Source: Planctomycetaceae bacterium (GTDB lineage: Bacteria; Planctomycetota; Planctomycetia; Planctomycetales; Planctomycetaceae). From it: a DNA stretch of 35,886 nucleotides. Of the stretch, positions 1 through 6,942 are shown piece by piece. The stretch lies in NCBI GenBank assembly GCA_024742875.1, contig JANSXP010000072.1, forward strand, positions 1 through 35,886. Direction: 5' to 3'. Numbering within the stretch: the first letter of the stretch is position 1; each line of letters begins with the position of its first letter. The notes beneath the pieces were generated by a model. It was not told the DNA's origin and did no database searches. It saw only the letters and a list, made by a program, of their open reading frames with translations. The translations under genes were made by a program, and so were the position numbers.

Positions 1-1
1 C

Positions 2-370
2 GAAGTCTGCCAGTTATGGGCCGATGCCGGCTACCAGTTGTTTTTTGTCTCCAACCAGAGCGGTATCGCCGCAGGACGCGTGTCGCACGAGGCCGTGCAG
101 TCGGCCATGATGAGAACCGCCCAACTCCTGCAGGTGCCGGTGGCGGAAATCGTCTACTGCAGCCACCCCTCACGTCCCGTGGGCTGCTTTTGCCGCAAGC
201 CCTTTCCCGGCCTGGGCGTGTATCTGGCCGAACGCCATCAGCTCTCGTGGGACCACATGATTATGGTGGGTGATCGCGATTCCGATCAACACTTTGCGAC
301 TGCCCTGGGGATTACGTATTACCACGAGGCGCAGTTTTTTGATCCGAATGGACCGCAGCCATCCGCCTGA
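2..370 (+). CDS. HAD-IIIA phosphatase, HisB-N/GmhB type (5' partial)
   Basis: The frame is open from the first full codon of the window, so the N-terminus, including the expected DxDGT nucleophile motif, lies outside. Visible HAD motifs are VSNQSG (motif II), a CxH...CxCRKP block (zinc-binding Cys/His loop plus the motif III lysine) and VGDRDSD (motif IV). This combination is typical of D-glycero-manno-heptose-1,7-bisphosphate 7-phosphatase (GmhB) and of the HisB histidinol-phosphatase domain. The GDRDSDQ...ALGI tail looks slightly more HisB-like. No dehydratase domain follows, because a stop comes about 22 residues after motif IV. It would hydrolyse a small phosphate ester in the cytoplasm, in either histidine or heptose synthesis; the visible part does not decide which. 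Confidence 0.85.
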   Translation, partial: EVCQLWADAGYQLFFVSNQSGIAAGRVSHEAVQSAMMRTAQLLQVPVAEIVYCSHPSRPVGCFCRKPFPGLGVYLAERHQLSWDHMIMVGDRDSDQHFATALGITYYHEAQFFDPNGPQPSA

Positions 371-393
371 CGGGCTCACCACTGATAGCGCGC

Positions 394-426
394 AAAAAAA
401 AGCACGCGGCACCGGGGCCGCGTGCT
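394..426 (-). terminator. Rho-independent terminator of cysK
   Basis: A perfect 10-bp inverted repeat (AGCACGCGGC at 401-410, GCCGCGTGCT at 417-426, 6-nt loop) is preceded on the plus strand by A394-A401. On the minus strand this gives a GC-rich hairpin followed by a run of Us, 33 bases past the cysK stop. There is no T-run on the plus-strand side, so it serves the minus strand. Confidence 0.9.
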
Positions 427-458
427 GATTGATCAGAGTTGGGAGCAGGCTCCGTCGC

Positions 459-1394
459 CTAGGCTTCGCGGGCGTACTCAAACATCGGTGTCGACAGGTA
501 TCGCTCTCCGGAGTCTGGCAGCACAACGACAATGGTCTTGCCGTCTGCTTCGGGTCGTGCGGCAATTTTCAGTGCCGCTGCCATGGCGGCACCACAGCTG
601 ATGCCGCAGATGATGCCTTCTTCCCGCGCTACACGCGGCGCCATTTCCATGGCTTCTTCGCCCGTGACCTGCACGACTTCGTCAATCAAAGAGGTGTCGC
701 AGTTGTCCGGAATGAAGCCGGCACCGATTCCCTGAATCGGGTGTTTGCCCGGGTCACCGCCCGACAGCACGGGGCTGGTGGTGGGTTCCACGGCGATCGT
801 CTTGATGCCCAGTCCCTTTTCGTTTTTCAGATAGCGGGAGACACCCGTGATGGTACCGCCGGTGCCCACGCCAGCCACGAAGTAGTCAATGTTGCCTTCG
901 GTGTCTTCAAAAATCTCAGGGCCGGTTGTCTTCTCGTGAATCGCCGGGTTAGCCGGATTGGAAAACTGCTGGGGCATGAAAAAGTTGTCCTGCTCTGCCA
1001 GCTCGGCCGCCTTGTTGATGGCCCCCTTCATGCCTTCGGCGCCTGGCGTGAGCACCAGATTGGCACCAAAGGCCCGCAGCATCATGCGACGTTCCATCGA
1101 CATCGTGTCAGGCATCGTGAGCGTAAGCTTGTAGCCACGCGCGGCACAGACAAATGCCAGAGCGATCCCCGTATTGCCACTGGTCGGCTCGACGACTTCC
1201 ATGCCGGGTTTCAGAGCACCACGCTCCTCGGCGTCCCAAATCATGGAGGCACCAATACGGCACTTCACACTATAGGCCGGGTTACGGCCCTCAATCTTGG
1301 CAAGGATGGTGGCATTCGTGCCTTCCGTCAGCCTGTTGATTCTGACCAGAGGCGTGCGACCGATTGACAGACTGTTATCCTCGAGGATGGGCAT
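459..1394 (-). CDS. cysK: Cysteine synthase A (O-acetylserine sulfhydrylase)
   Basis: PLP enzyme that makes L-cysteine from O-acetylserine and sulfide in the cytoplasm. The 311 residues match the usual CysK length. Visible motifs are the PLP lysine in [11 protein letters not shown] (K44), the substrate loop [10 protein letters not shown] near residue 69, the phosphate-binding [10 protein letters not shown] near residue 177, and [11 protein letters not shown]. The tail [11 protein letters not shown] is that of CysK and lacks the CBS domain of cystathionine beta-synthase. SVKCRIGA and [10 protein letters not shown] follow the enterobacterial CysK pattern rather than the SVKDR form common elsewhere. 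The start at 1394 is preceded by AAAGG about 8 nt upstream. The gene is monocistronic, with its own terminator downstream and a 441-base upstream gap. Confidence 0.95.
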   Translation of the reverse strand: MPILEDNSLSIGRTPLVRINRLTEGTNATILAKIEGRNPAYSVKCRIGASMIWDAEERGALKPGMEVVEPTSGNTGIALAFVCAARGYKLTLTMPDTMSMERRMMLRAFGANLVLTPGAEGMKGAINKAAELAEQDNFFMPQQFSNPANPAIHEKTTGPEIFEDTEGNIDYFVAGVGTGGTITGVSRYLKNEKGLGIKTIAVEPTTSPVLSGGDPGKHPIQGIGAGFIPDNCDTSLIDEVVQVTGEEAMEMAPRVAREEGIICGISCGAAMAAALKIAARPEADGKTIVVVLPDSGERYLSTPMFEYAREA

Positions 1395-1548
1395 CCGAAT
1401 GCCTTTCTTCTTCCACTGCTACACGAAACAAAGAATCAAACCGGTGATGGTGTAGCAGATTGTCGGCTGAACGCTAAGCGTCTCTGCACTTTCGCCCTCG
1501 TGCGGCAATTCTCGCCGATCCCCACCGCAATCTCTGCTGACTGGGGCT

Positions 1549-1825
1549 CCCCAATTCTACCAGCATCGAGAATGGGGGATTTCACTACTTCTGTTGCGAT
1601 TGTGGATTTTTGAGCACAGTAGTATCGTCCCGCATCTCGAAAACAGGTGCGTAGGGTTAACACCACTGGTGAAATAGCCCATGCGAGCGAGCCGCTCTGC
1701 TGAAACACAGGAAATGACACCGTCTGAGTGGAAATGCCCGAGACTGAAAATGTCCCAGGGGAAACGTCCGGGCGGTTTCATTTCACCACAAGCCTTCGCC
1801 TGATCACTCAGGCGGAGGTTTTTTT
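1549..1825 (+). ncRNA. Candidate structured small RNA ending in an intrinsic terminator
   Basis: This lies in the 441-base gap between cysK and the next minus-strand gene, where I see no convincing coding frame. Plus-strand hairpins follow one another: CCCCAATTCT/AGAATGGGG (1549-1577, one bulge); GGGTTA/TAGCCC (1654-1659/1675-1680) enclosing CACC-ACT-GGTG; GAGCG-AGC-CGCTC (1685-1697). Three imperfect 14-16-nt repeats of the form GGAAATGCCC follow (1730-1775), and then a strong terminator (1793-1825). No protein gene lies upstream on the plus strand. I recognise no known RNA family (not SRP, RNase P, tmRNA or a common riboswitch). The 5' end is a guess and no clear promoter was found. Confidence 0.35.
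1793..1825 (+). terminator. Plus-strand intrinsic terminator without an upstream protein gene
   Basis: An 11-bp stem (1793-1803 with 1808-1818, one G-U pair, TCAC loop) is followed by seven Ts at 1819-1825. The minus-strand side of the hairpin has no T-run, so this is not the terminator of the minus-strand gene that ends at 1836. Its orientation implies a plus-strand transcript inside the gap. Confidence 0.8.
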
Positions 1826-1835
1826 GTGCACTGCA

Positions 1836-3203
1836 CTATCGCTGTGGGCCATCTGCGGGAAACAGCGGACTGACGATGCCCTCGTCCTGCGGATCAGGCT
1901 GTTGCGCCACAGGAGCAAAGTTCCGCTGCAGCAGATCAGCAGACAGACGCTCAAACGCGGCTGCTGTCCCTACATCCAGACCGTGTCCTTTCGCTTCCTG
2001 AAACAGCTCGTTGGCCATTCCATTGTAGCCCCTCAGCAGTTGAAACGCGGCCACCAGCAACTGCCGATCGGTGGAGTTTGGACGGGCCTGGAGCCAGTCC
2101 CACAACTGATCAGAGTGAGCGGCCGTTTCCCGACCATAGGCTGGGCCGTAAAGATCACGCCCCAGGATCCACGCGTTGGGGTCAACTTTCAGTGAGAACG
2201 CCGTTTTCAGGCTGATCGTCGCCTCGTCGAACTGGCTGTTCGCCAGCTGTGCCCACGTGAGTCGAATCCACGCCGACTGTCGCAGGGGCGATTGTTTCTG
2301 TGACTGCTCATAAAGGGCGATCGCCCCCGCATAGTCCTGCTGGCGGAACTTTTGATCTCCCGAACTCTGGTAACGCAGACTCTGCACGCGGTCGGCCGGA
2401 TCCGTGACGACGCCACGATCGAGAGCGCGGGCTGCAAACTCGTCGGCAATGGGCGTGCGATCAGCCGGAATCTTCTGCGACGCCACACTATCGACCGGTT
2501 CGCTGGCCGCAGGAGCCGCCGCGACATCAGCTGGAGCGGGAGCGGAGAACAGCGGAGGAGGCGCGGTCACGACGGGCGCCACACCGCCAACAGAGAGCGT
2601 GGAAACAGAAGGCAGAAACGATCCGGTCAGGCCGCCGTACGGAATCACCAGCGGTGGCGTGATCACACCGTTGAACCCAACGTTGCCGTAACCGTAGCCG
2701 GGAAAAACGGGTGTCGTGTAGATGATGCCCGGATACCCCAGAAACGGGTAGCCATAGCCAATGCCATGATTGATGCCATAATCAACGCTGCGATAATAGC
2801 CGGAGTAACTGCGTCGCCCCAGCGGCAGGCCATAACCAATGGACGGCGATGTGATGCGATAGGTGCTGCCAAACGTGCTGCCAAACGTGCTGCGTCTGGG
2901 CGCGGCATCATAGCGTGGAGTCACGCTGCGACTGTTGCTGTAGGTTGGTCCCAGCGTCCAGTCAGGAGACCTCGAAGGCACCGCCACACCGTTGTACCGG
3001 GGTGTGCCCCAGCGACTGCCGGTGCTGTAACGAAAACTGCCTGTTCCACCCCGCACGCCGCCAACCGGTCGCGAATTGCTGAACACCTTCTGACCGTAAA
3101 CCGGGGTTACGGTCAGCACCGACAACGCACAGGCGGCGCATGCCAACCATGGGATGAGCGATCTTCGTGCCTGTGTTTTTGATGCTGATGTGTGCCTGGG
3201 CAT
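1836..3203 (-). CDS. Secreted Tyr/Gly-rich protein with C-terminal TPR-like region
   Basis: I do not recognise a named family. From the chosen start the protein has 455 residues. A basic stretch (QARR), a hydrophobic core and a TPVYG-Q cleavage site form a good signal peptide ending near residue 38. The frame extends 24 codons upstream to 3275, but that extension would put an unlikely leader ahead of the signal. Residues 40-220 are low complexity, rich in Gly, Tyr, Ser, Arg and Pro (GYGYP, YSGYY, repeated FGSTF). An Ala/Pro linker follows, and then helical TPR-like repeats from about residue 270 (QDYAGAIALYEQSQKQSP and following). RDLYGPAYG at 349-357 is nearly repeated in the PEP-CTERM protein at 6943-9612. 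It is probably an exported envelope or scaffold protein. Confidence 0.75.
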   Translation of the reverse strand: MPRHTSASKTQARRSLIPWLACAACALSVLTVTPVYGQKVFSNSRPVGGVRGGTGSFRYSTGSRWGTPRYNGVAVPSRSPDWTLGPTYSNSRSVTPRYDAAPRRSTFGSTFGSTYRITSPSIGYGLPLGRRSYSGYYRSVDYGINHGIGYGYPFLGYPGIIYTTPVFPGYGYGNVGFNGVITPPLVIPYGGLTGSFLPSVSTLSVGGVAPVVTAPPPLFSAPAPADVAAAPAASEPVDSVASQKIPADRTPIADEFAARALDRGVVTDPADRVQSLRYQSSGDQKFRQQDYAGAIALYEQSQKQSPLRQSAWIRLTWAQLANSQFDEATISLKTAFSLKVDPNAWILGRDLYGPAYGRETAAHSDQLWDWLQARPNSTDRQLLVAAFQLLRGYNGMANELFQEAKGHGLDVGTAAAFERLSADLLQRNFAPVAQQPDPQDEGIVSPLFPADGPQR

Positions 3204-3402
3204 GGCGGGCCTCACGCTGTGGAGTGTGCCCGAATTATCCGCGCAGAAATGAAATCCGCAATCAGAAAGTTTCACAACCCGCCCGAACGGTCGACAGAGA
3301 AACGGACGGGGGATTGAAGCAAGCTGGCGATTCCGCCGGGAAGACGAATTCTCGACGGCCGGCTCCCAGTCAGATCAGTGCGTTTTTCGCACTCACCTGG
3401 GC

Positions 3403-3615
3403 TCAACGGCAGCATTTATTGCGACAGCAGCACGGACCGTCCCAGCGTCCCCAGCGAGTGACATCCAGTTTGGGACAGTAAACGCCGTCAAAGCAGGCCG
3501 TGGTATCGGAGACGTGGTCCACGGCGTCATTATAGGCTTCGTAGCCTGGCGTGCAGTGGCAGCCAACTGTCGCCAGCAGGGCGACGGACGCAAGAATTTT
3601 GCGAAATTGTTTCAT
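3403..3615 (-). CDS. Small Cys-rich putative lipoprotein
   Basis: A 70-residue protein: a Lys/Arg start, a hydrophobic stretch ending ATVGC (a slightly atypical lipobox), then CHCTPGYEAYNDAVDHVSD, an aromatic middle, and a cysteine-dense end (CCCRNKCCR). The frame stays open upstream to 3861, but the MKQFRK start at 3615 places the signal correctly, with a weak GGAACGA purine stretch upstream. It resembles small planctomycete lipoproteins that share a YxxxVDHVSD-type segment, from memory of the group and without a search. Function unknown. The clustered cysteines suggest metal binding or disulfides at the cell surface. Confidence 0.65.
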   Translation of the reverse strand: MKQFRKILASVALLATVGCHCTPGYEAYNDAVDHVSDTTACFDGVYCPKLDVTRWGRWDGPCCCRNKCCR

Positions 3616-3981
3616 GGGGTCGTTCCGTGACCAGGGTTCAGACGGGACACCGTGTCCTGTCTGGGTCATCGCGATTCCGCTGCCAGCCGCTGCAACCCCT
3701 TGTTCTGCCACCTGAGGGATTACAGCCATCGCACCGGCCGCCCCGGGAAATCCTGTCGCGATGCCTACCACCGCCGCCACTCTCATCGACTCCGTGACGT
3801 TCAGGCTCGCCGCAACTGGCAGCCTGAGAACAACCGTCAGAGTCTTCAGAAAACCGCGCAATCCGGCAATGTGTTAAACTTCCGCAGCCGCCGGTCGGGG
3901 AAGCGATAGCTGATTGCATCGCGCTGTGTTTTCCCTATTCTTCGGACACGCAAGGCTTCCGTCCCTCCCTTTGAATCAGTC
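3616..3981. other. 366-base gap between divergent genes
   Basis: This separates the minus-strand lipoprotein gene from the plus-strand arsC-like gene and should hold both promoters. The open frames here have implausible proteins or simply extend the lipoprotein frame. I see no convincing -35/-10 pair, hairpin or repeat. Confidence 0.5.
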
Positions 3982-4413
3982 ATGTCTGAATCCAAAACGC
4001 GAATGCTCTTCCTCTGCACTGGAAACTCCTGTCGCAGCCAGATGGCAGAAGGGTTCCTGCGGGAAATGTTCCCCGAGCAATACGAGTCGCTTTCCGCCGG
4101 CGCGAACCCAACCGGTTATGTGAACCAGAAGGCAGTCGCCGCGATGGCGGAACTCGGCATCGATATTTCCGCACAGTCCAGCAAGCACATCCACGAATTC
4201 CTGCCGCCCAAAGGTGAGGTGCCGGACGTAATCGTGAGCGTGTGCGGAACGGCCGACGACAACTGCCCCGTGTTTCCCGCTCCCGTCAAGCGCCTGCAGT
4301 GGCTGTTTGATGACCCCCACTACGCAGAGGGAACGGAAGAGGAAATCATGGACGAGTTCCGTCGCGTGCGTGATGAAATCAAAGCAAAACTGCAAAGCGA
4401 ACTGGGCGGCTGA
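3982..4413 (+). CDS. arsC: Arsenate reductase (ArsC, thioredoxin-type) / LMW phosphotyrosine phosphatase family
   Basis: The 143 residues fit the LMW-PTPase fold. The P-loop CTGNSCRS has catalytic Cys12, Cys17 and Arg18, and the general acid is Asp111 in FDDP. VCGTADDNCPVFP carries Cys88 and Cys95. Those match the two resolving cysteines of the Staphylococcus aureus pI258 ArsC triple-cysteine relay (Cys10/82/89), which favours arsenate reduction with thioredoxin over a plain tyrosine phosphatase. The end RVRDEIKAKL also matches ArsC. No arsR, arsB or acr3 gene is adjacent, so an arsenic operon is not supported by context. The start has no clear Shine-Dalgarno, but the next Met lies inside the P-loop region. 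Confidence 0.85.
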   Translation: MSESKTRMLFLCTGNSCRSQMAEGFLREMFPEQYESLSAGANPTGYVNQKAVAAMAELGIDISAQSSKHIHEFLPPKGEVPDVIVSVCGTADDNCPVFPAPVKRLQWLFDDPHYAEGTEEEIMDEFRRVRDEIKAKLQSELGG

Positions 4414-4474
4414 CAGCGACCGCCCCCTCTCCTGTCGAATTGCCAACATAACACTCTGAGCCGGAACAGCCTGC

Positions 4475-5650
4475 ATGTCGTTTTCCACGCTGCCATTGAG
4501 CTATTGCACCAACGTTCACCCCGGACGCACCGTCGCAGAAGTGATCGACGGCGTGGCCACATACACATCGGAAGTGCGTCGACAGCTGGATGCCCCCATG
4601 TCAGCCGGTCTGTGGCTGTCTCGCAGTGTCAGCACGCAACTGCGAGATGACGAATCCGCGCTGGAACAGCTGGCTCAGGTGCTCTGGCAAAACGACTTAA
4701 GCTGCTACACGCTCAACGCCTTCCCCTTTGGCGACTTCCATTCGGACCGAGTCAAAGAGCAGGTGTACCTGCCGGACTGGACATCCGACGAACGCCTGCA
4801 TTACACCCAGGACTGCGCCAGAATTCTCGCCCAACTGCTGCCCGAAGGTGGCGAGGGCAGCATTTCCACAGTGCCATTGGGCGGCCGCATGAATCCATCG
4901 GGTGGTGATTTTCACGCGATCTGTTTTCGCAACCTCATCAAAATGTCCGGCTTCCTCAAATCACTGCAGGAATCCACCGGCCGCACCATTCGCCTGGCTG
5001 TGGAACCGGAACCGCTGTGTCATATCAGTTCGGTGCCGGAAGACGCCGTCCCCATGTTTCGCACTCTGTTTGAAATGGCGGATGCCATCGGTCGCGAAGA
5101 TGAAGTTCAGGAGTTCATTGGCGCGTGCTTTGATGTCTGTCATCAGGCGGTTGTCTTTGAGGACGTCACCAAATCGATCGATCAACTGGAAGACATTGGT
5201 GTGCGGCTGAATAAGATCCACATCACCAACGCCGTGGAACTGCCGGATCCCGCGGGCAACATCGCCGGACGATCGGCCCTGATCGATTACGTGGAACCGC
5301 GCTACCTGCATCAGACGTTCGCCAAACTCCGGGACGGTCGCATCCTGAATCGCCTGGACCTCTTGGAAGAAGACATCAACGCGGACGCCTCAGACGAGTT
5401 CCTCAACGCCGAAGCCTGGCGGATTCACTTTCACGTCCCCGTCTACGCCGAAGAACTCGGCCCATTGCGTACCACCCGCGGCGAACTGCAGGCCGCCCTG
5501 CGTCGAGTCAAACTGCTGGACTACGCTCCGCATCTGGAAGTTGAAACCTATACCTGGCCCGTCATGCCCAACGGCGAGCAAAAGCCTCTGGCCGACCAGA
5601 TCACAACCGAACTCCAGTCCGCCTACGACCTGCTCAGCGAACTCAGCTAG
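4475..5650 (+). CDS. EboE-like TIM-barrel protein (xylose-isomerase-like superfamily)
   Basis: 391 residues, beginning LSYCTNVHPGRT, the N-terminal signature I associate with EboE, a TIM-barrel 'metabolite traffic' protein of ebo clusters. Barrel features include NAFPFGDFH near residue 80, LAVEPEPLCH near 170, GACFDVCHQAV near 210, LNKIHITNAVE near 245, FHVPVYAEEL near 310 and a late LEVETYTWPV. These Glu, Asp and His residues are placed like metal ligands of sugar isomerase/endonuclease IV-type barrels. It starts 61 bases after the arsC-like gene in the same direction, so co-transcription is possible. No other ebo genes (the UbiA-like EboC, for example) are visible, so the family assignment is moderate and the substrate unknown. 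Confidence 0.65.
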   Translation: MSFSTLPLSYCTNVHPGRTVAEVIDGVATYTSEVRRQLDAPMSAGLWLSRSVSTQLRDDESALEQLAQVLWQNDLSCYTLNAFPFGDFHSDRVKEQVYLPDWTSDERLHYTQDCARILAQLLPEGGEGSISTVPLGGRMNPSGGDFHAICFRNLIKMSGFLKSLQESTGRTIRLAVEPEPLCHISSVPEDAVPMFRTLFEMADAIGREDEVQEFIGACFDVCHQAVVFEDVTKSIDQLEDIGVRLNKIHITNAVELPDPAGNIAGRSALIDYVEPRYLHQTFAKLRDGRILNRLDLLEEDINADASDEFLNAEAWRIHFHVPVYAEELGPLRTTRGELQAALRRVKLLDYAPHLEVETYTWPVMPNGEQKPLADQITTELQSAYDLLSELS

Positions 5651-6190
5651 CCCCCGGCCGCAGCCGCGCGTCGCGGCGGACGGGGCGTGGGCTGCAGGAG
5701 CAAAAGATCACGTCGCTGCGCCGAGTCGCTCTCTGCCGCGAGTCGCGGCGGATGGTGGCGTTGGCGGCACGAGCAAAAGATCACGTCGCTGCGCCGGGTC
5801 GCTCTCTACGCTCGCTACGACGAGAAAGGTGGCTCCGCGCTTGCCCGACAGCCGGTTCTCAGCGTTTTTCACGCCGCGCTGAGCGGCAGCGAACTCTGGC
5901 AGCGAATTCCGGCAGCTCGCGCGTCCCAGGACTTCACAACCCCGCTCATCAATCCTGCCCCGAGCAGCAGACGGCATGGTCGTTTCACGTCCCGCCCCCG
6001 AATCCCCACAGACGCCGGGAGGCAAAACAGCACTATTTGCCGGAACATAAAGCGACAAAGACGGCCTGCTGCCCGCAAGACGGCGGGAAATCCGCAGGTT
6101 TGAGGGCTGCGTCACAGTTCCTCTGGTCACAAAACGCAATTCGTCGATAATAGATGTTGAACAAGTCTTTTTCTGCCGCGACGGATTGCA
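5651..6190. other. 540-base gap with a tandem repeat
   Basis: The gap between the EboE-like and hemolysin III genes has several overlapping frames, but none gives a plausible protein. It contains the 73-bp repeat described separately. The rest, from about 5808 to 6190, shows no clear promoter or hairpin; an upstream promoter for the hemolysin III gene is expected here. Confidence 0.5.
5671..5807. repeat. Imperfect 73-bp tandem direct repeat
   Basis: A 37-base segment beginning GAGCAAAAGATCACGTCGCT occurs at 5698-5734 and again at 5771-5807 with one mismatch. The upstream shoulders (TCGCGGCGGA at 5671 and 5743) are also repeated, so the unit is about 72-73 bp. It lies directly downstream of the EboE-like stop, in non-coding DNA. 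Confidence 0.85.
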
Positions 6191-6847
6191 ATGCAGATAC
6201 CAGAATCGGGGCGTCGGAGCCAGGAAGTGCCTTCCGACGAGTACGTTAATCAACTTACGCACGGAGCCGGGCTCGCCCTGAGCATCGTTGGCGCGTGGCA
6301 TCTGCTTGCCAAAGTTCCAGTTCCCACCGCTTTGGTGCCCGGTGTCTGGATTTACGTGATTGCGCTGATTGCGCTCTACGCGGCCTCCACACTCTCGCAC
6401 TCATTCGTCTCAGAAGACAAGCGACGACGCTGGCGGACGGTCGACCAGGTCTGCATTTTTACCGTGATGGCTGGTACGTACACGCCCATGAGTATGGCGG
6501 TTTGCGGTGATGGCTGGTGGAACCTGCCGCTTGTGGTCATGTGGTGTCTGGCCGGGCTGGGGATCTTTTTGAAACTGCGAGTCACCGGGGACGAAATGGT
6601 GCCCGTGTGGTTTTACGTGATTGTCGCTTCCATCCCCATGATCGCGCTGCCCCGTATTCTGCAGTACGCCGGACCTGGCGGATTCGCATGGATCACAGCC
6701 GGTGGAGCCTGCTACCTGCTGGGAGTCGTGTTTCTGACGAACGATCGCCGCGCTCCGTACCTGCACGCTGTCTGGCACGTACTGGTCATCATGGGCAGTA
6801 TCTGCCACTACATCGTCATCCACGAATACGCGATGCGCGTCTCGTGA
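6191..6847 (+). CDS. Hemolysin III / PAQR family seven-helix membrane protein
   Basis: 218 residues with about seven hydrophobic segments. Family signatures are EYVNQLTHGAG at the N-terminus (residues 18-27), STLSH (66-70), DQVCIFTVMAGTYTP (85-99) and the C-terminal HAVWHxxxxxGSxCHY with His192, His196 and His206. The conserved Ser, Asp and three His form the metal site of the CREST superfamily that includes adiponectin receptors and bacterial YqfA/HlyIII. It should sit in the cytoplasmic membrane. The bacterial role is uncertain (lipid homeostasis or stress), and 'hemolysin' is historical. It shares a bidirectional terminator with the convergent PEP-CTERM gene. Confidence 0.92.
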   Translation: MQIPESGRRSQEVPSDEYVNQLTHGAGLALSIVGAWHLLAKVPVPTALVPGVWIYVIALIALYAASTLSHSFVSEDKRRRWRTVDQVCIFTVMAGTYTPMSMAVCGDGWWNLPLVVMWCLAGLGIFLKLRVTGDEMVPVWFYVIVASIPMIALPRILQYAGPGGFAWITAGGACYLLGVVFLTNDRRAPYLHAVWHVLVIMGSICHYIVIHEYAMRVS

Positions 6848-6866
6848 TGAGCCGTCGCTTCAACAG

Positions 6867-6901
6867 AAAAAGGGTCGACTGATACTGTCAGCCGACCCTT
6901 T
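6867..6901. terminator. Bidirectional intrinsic terminator
   Basis: AAAGGGTCG (6869-6877) pairs with CGACCCTTT (6893-6901). An inner CTGA/TCAG extends the stem across one A-C mismatch. A-rich and T-rich flanks give U-tracts in both directions. It lies between the stops of the convergent hemolysin III gene (plus) and PEP-CTERM gene (minus). Confidence 0.85.
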
Positions 6902-6942
6902 ATTATTTGTCGTGTGGTCAGTTCACACCGACCGTTCAGGAC

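Noticed and set aside
429-1367. 312-residue plus-strand open frame opposite cysK.
   Set aside because: It is a mirror frame of a clear cysK; the protein has no recognisable family and no start signal.
1557-1781. Two minus-strand short open frames in the cysK upstream gap (74 and 94 codons).
   Set aside because: Composition is not protein-like, neither has a ribosome-binding site, and the structured plus-strand RNA explains the region better.
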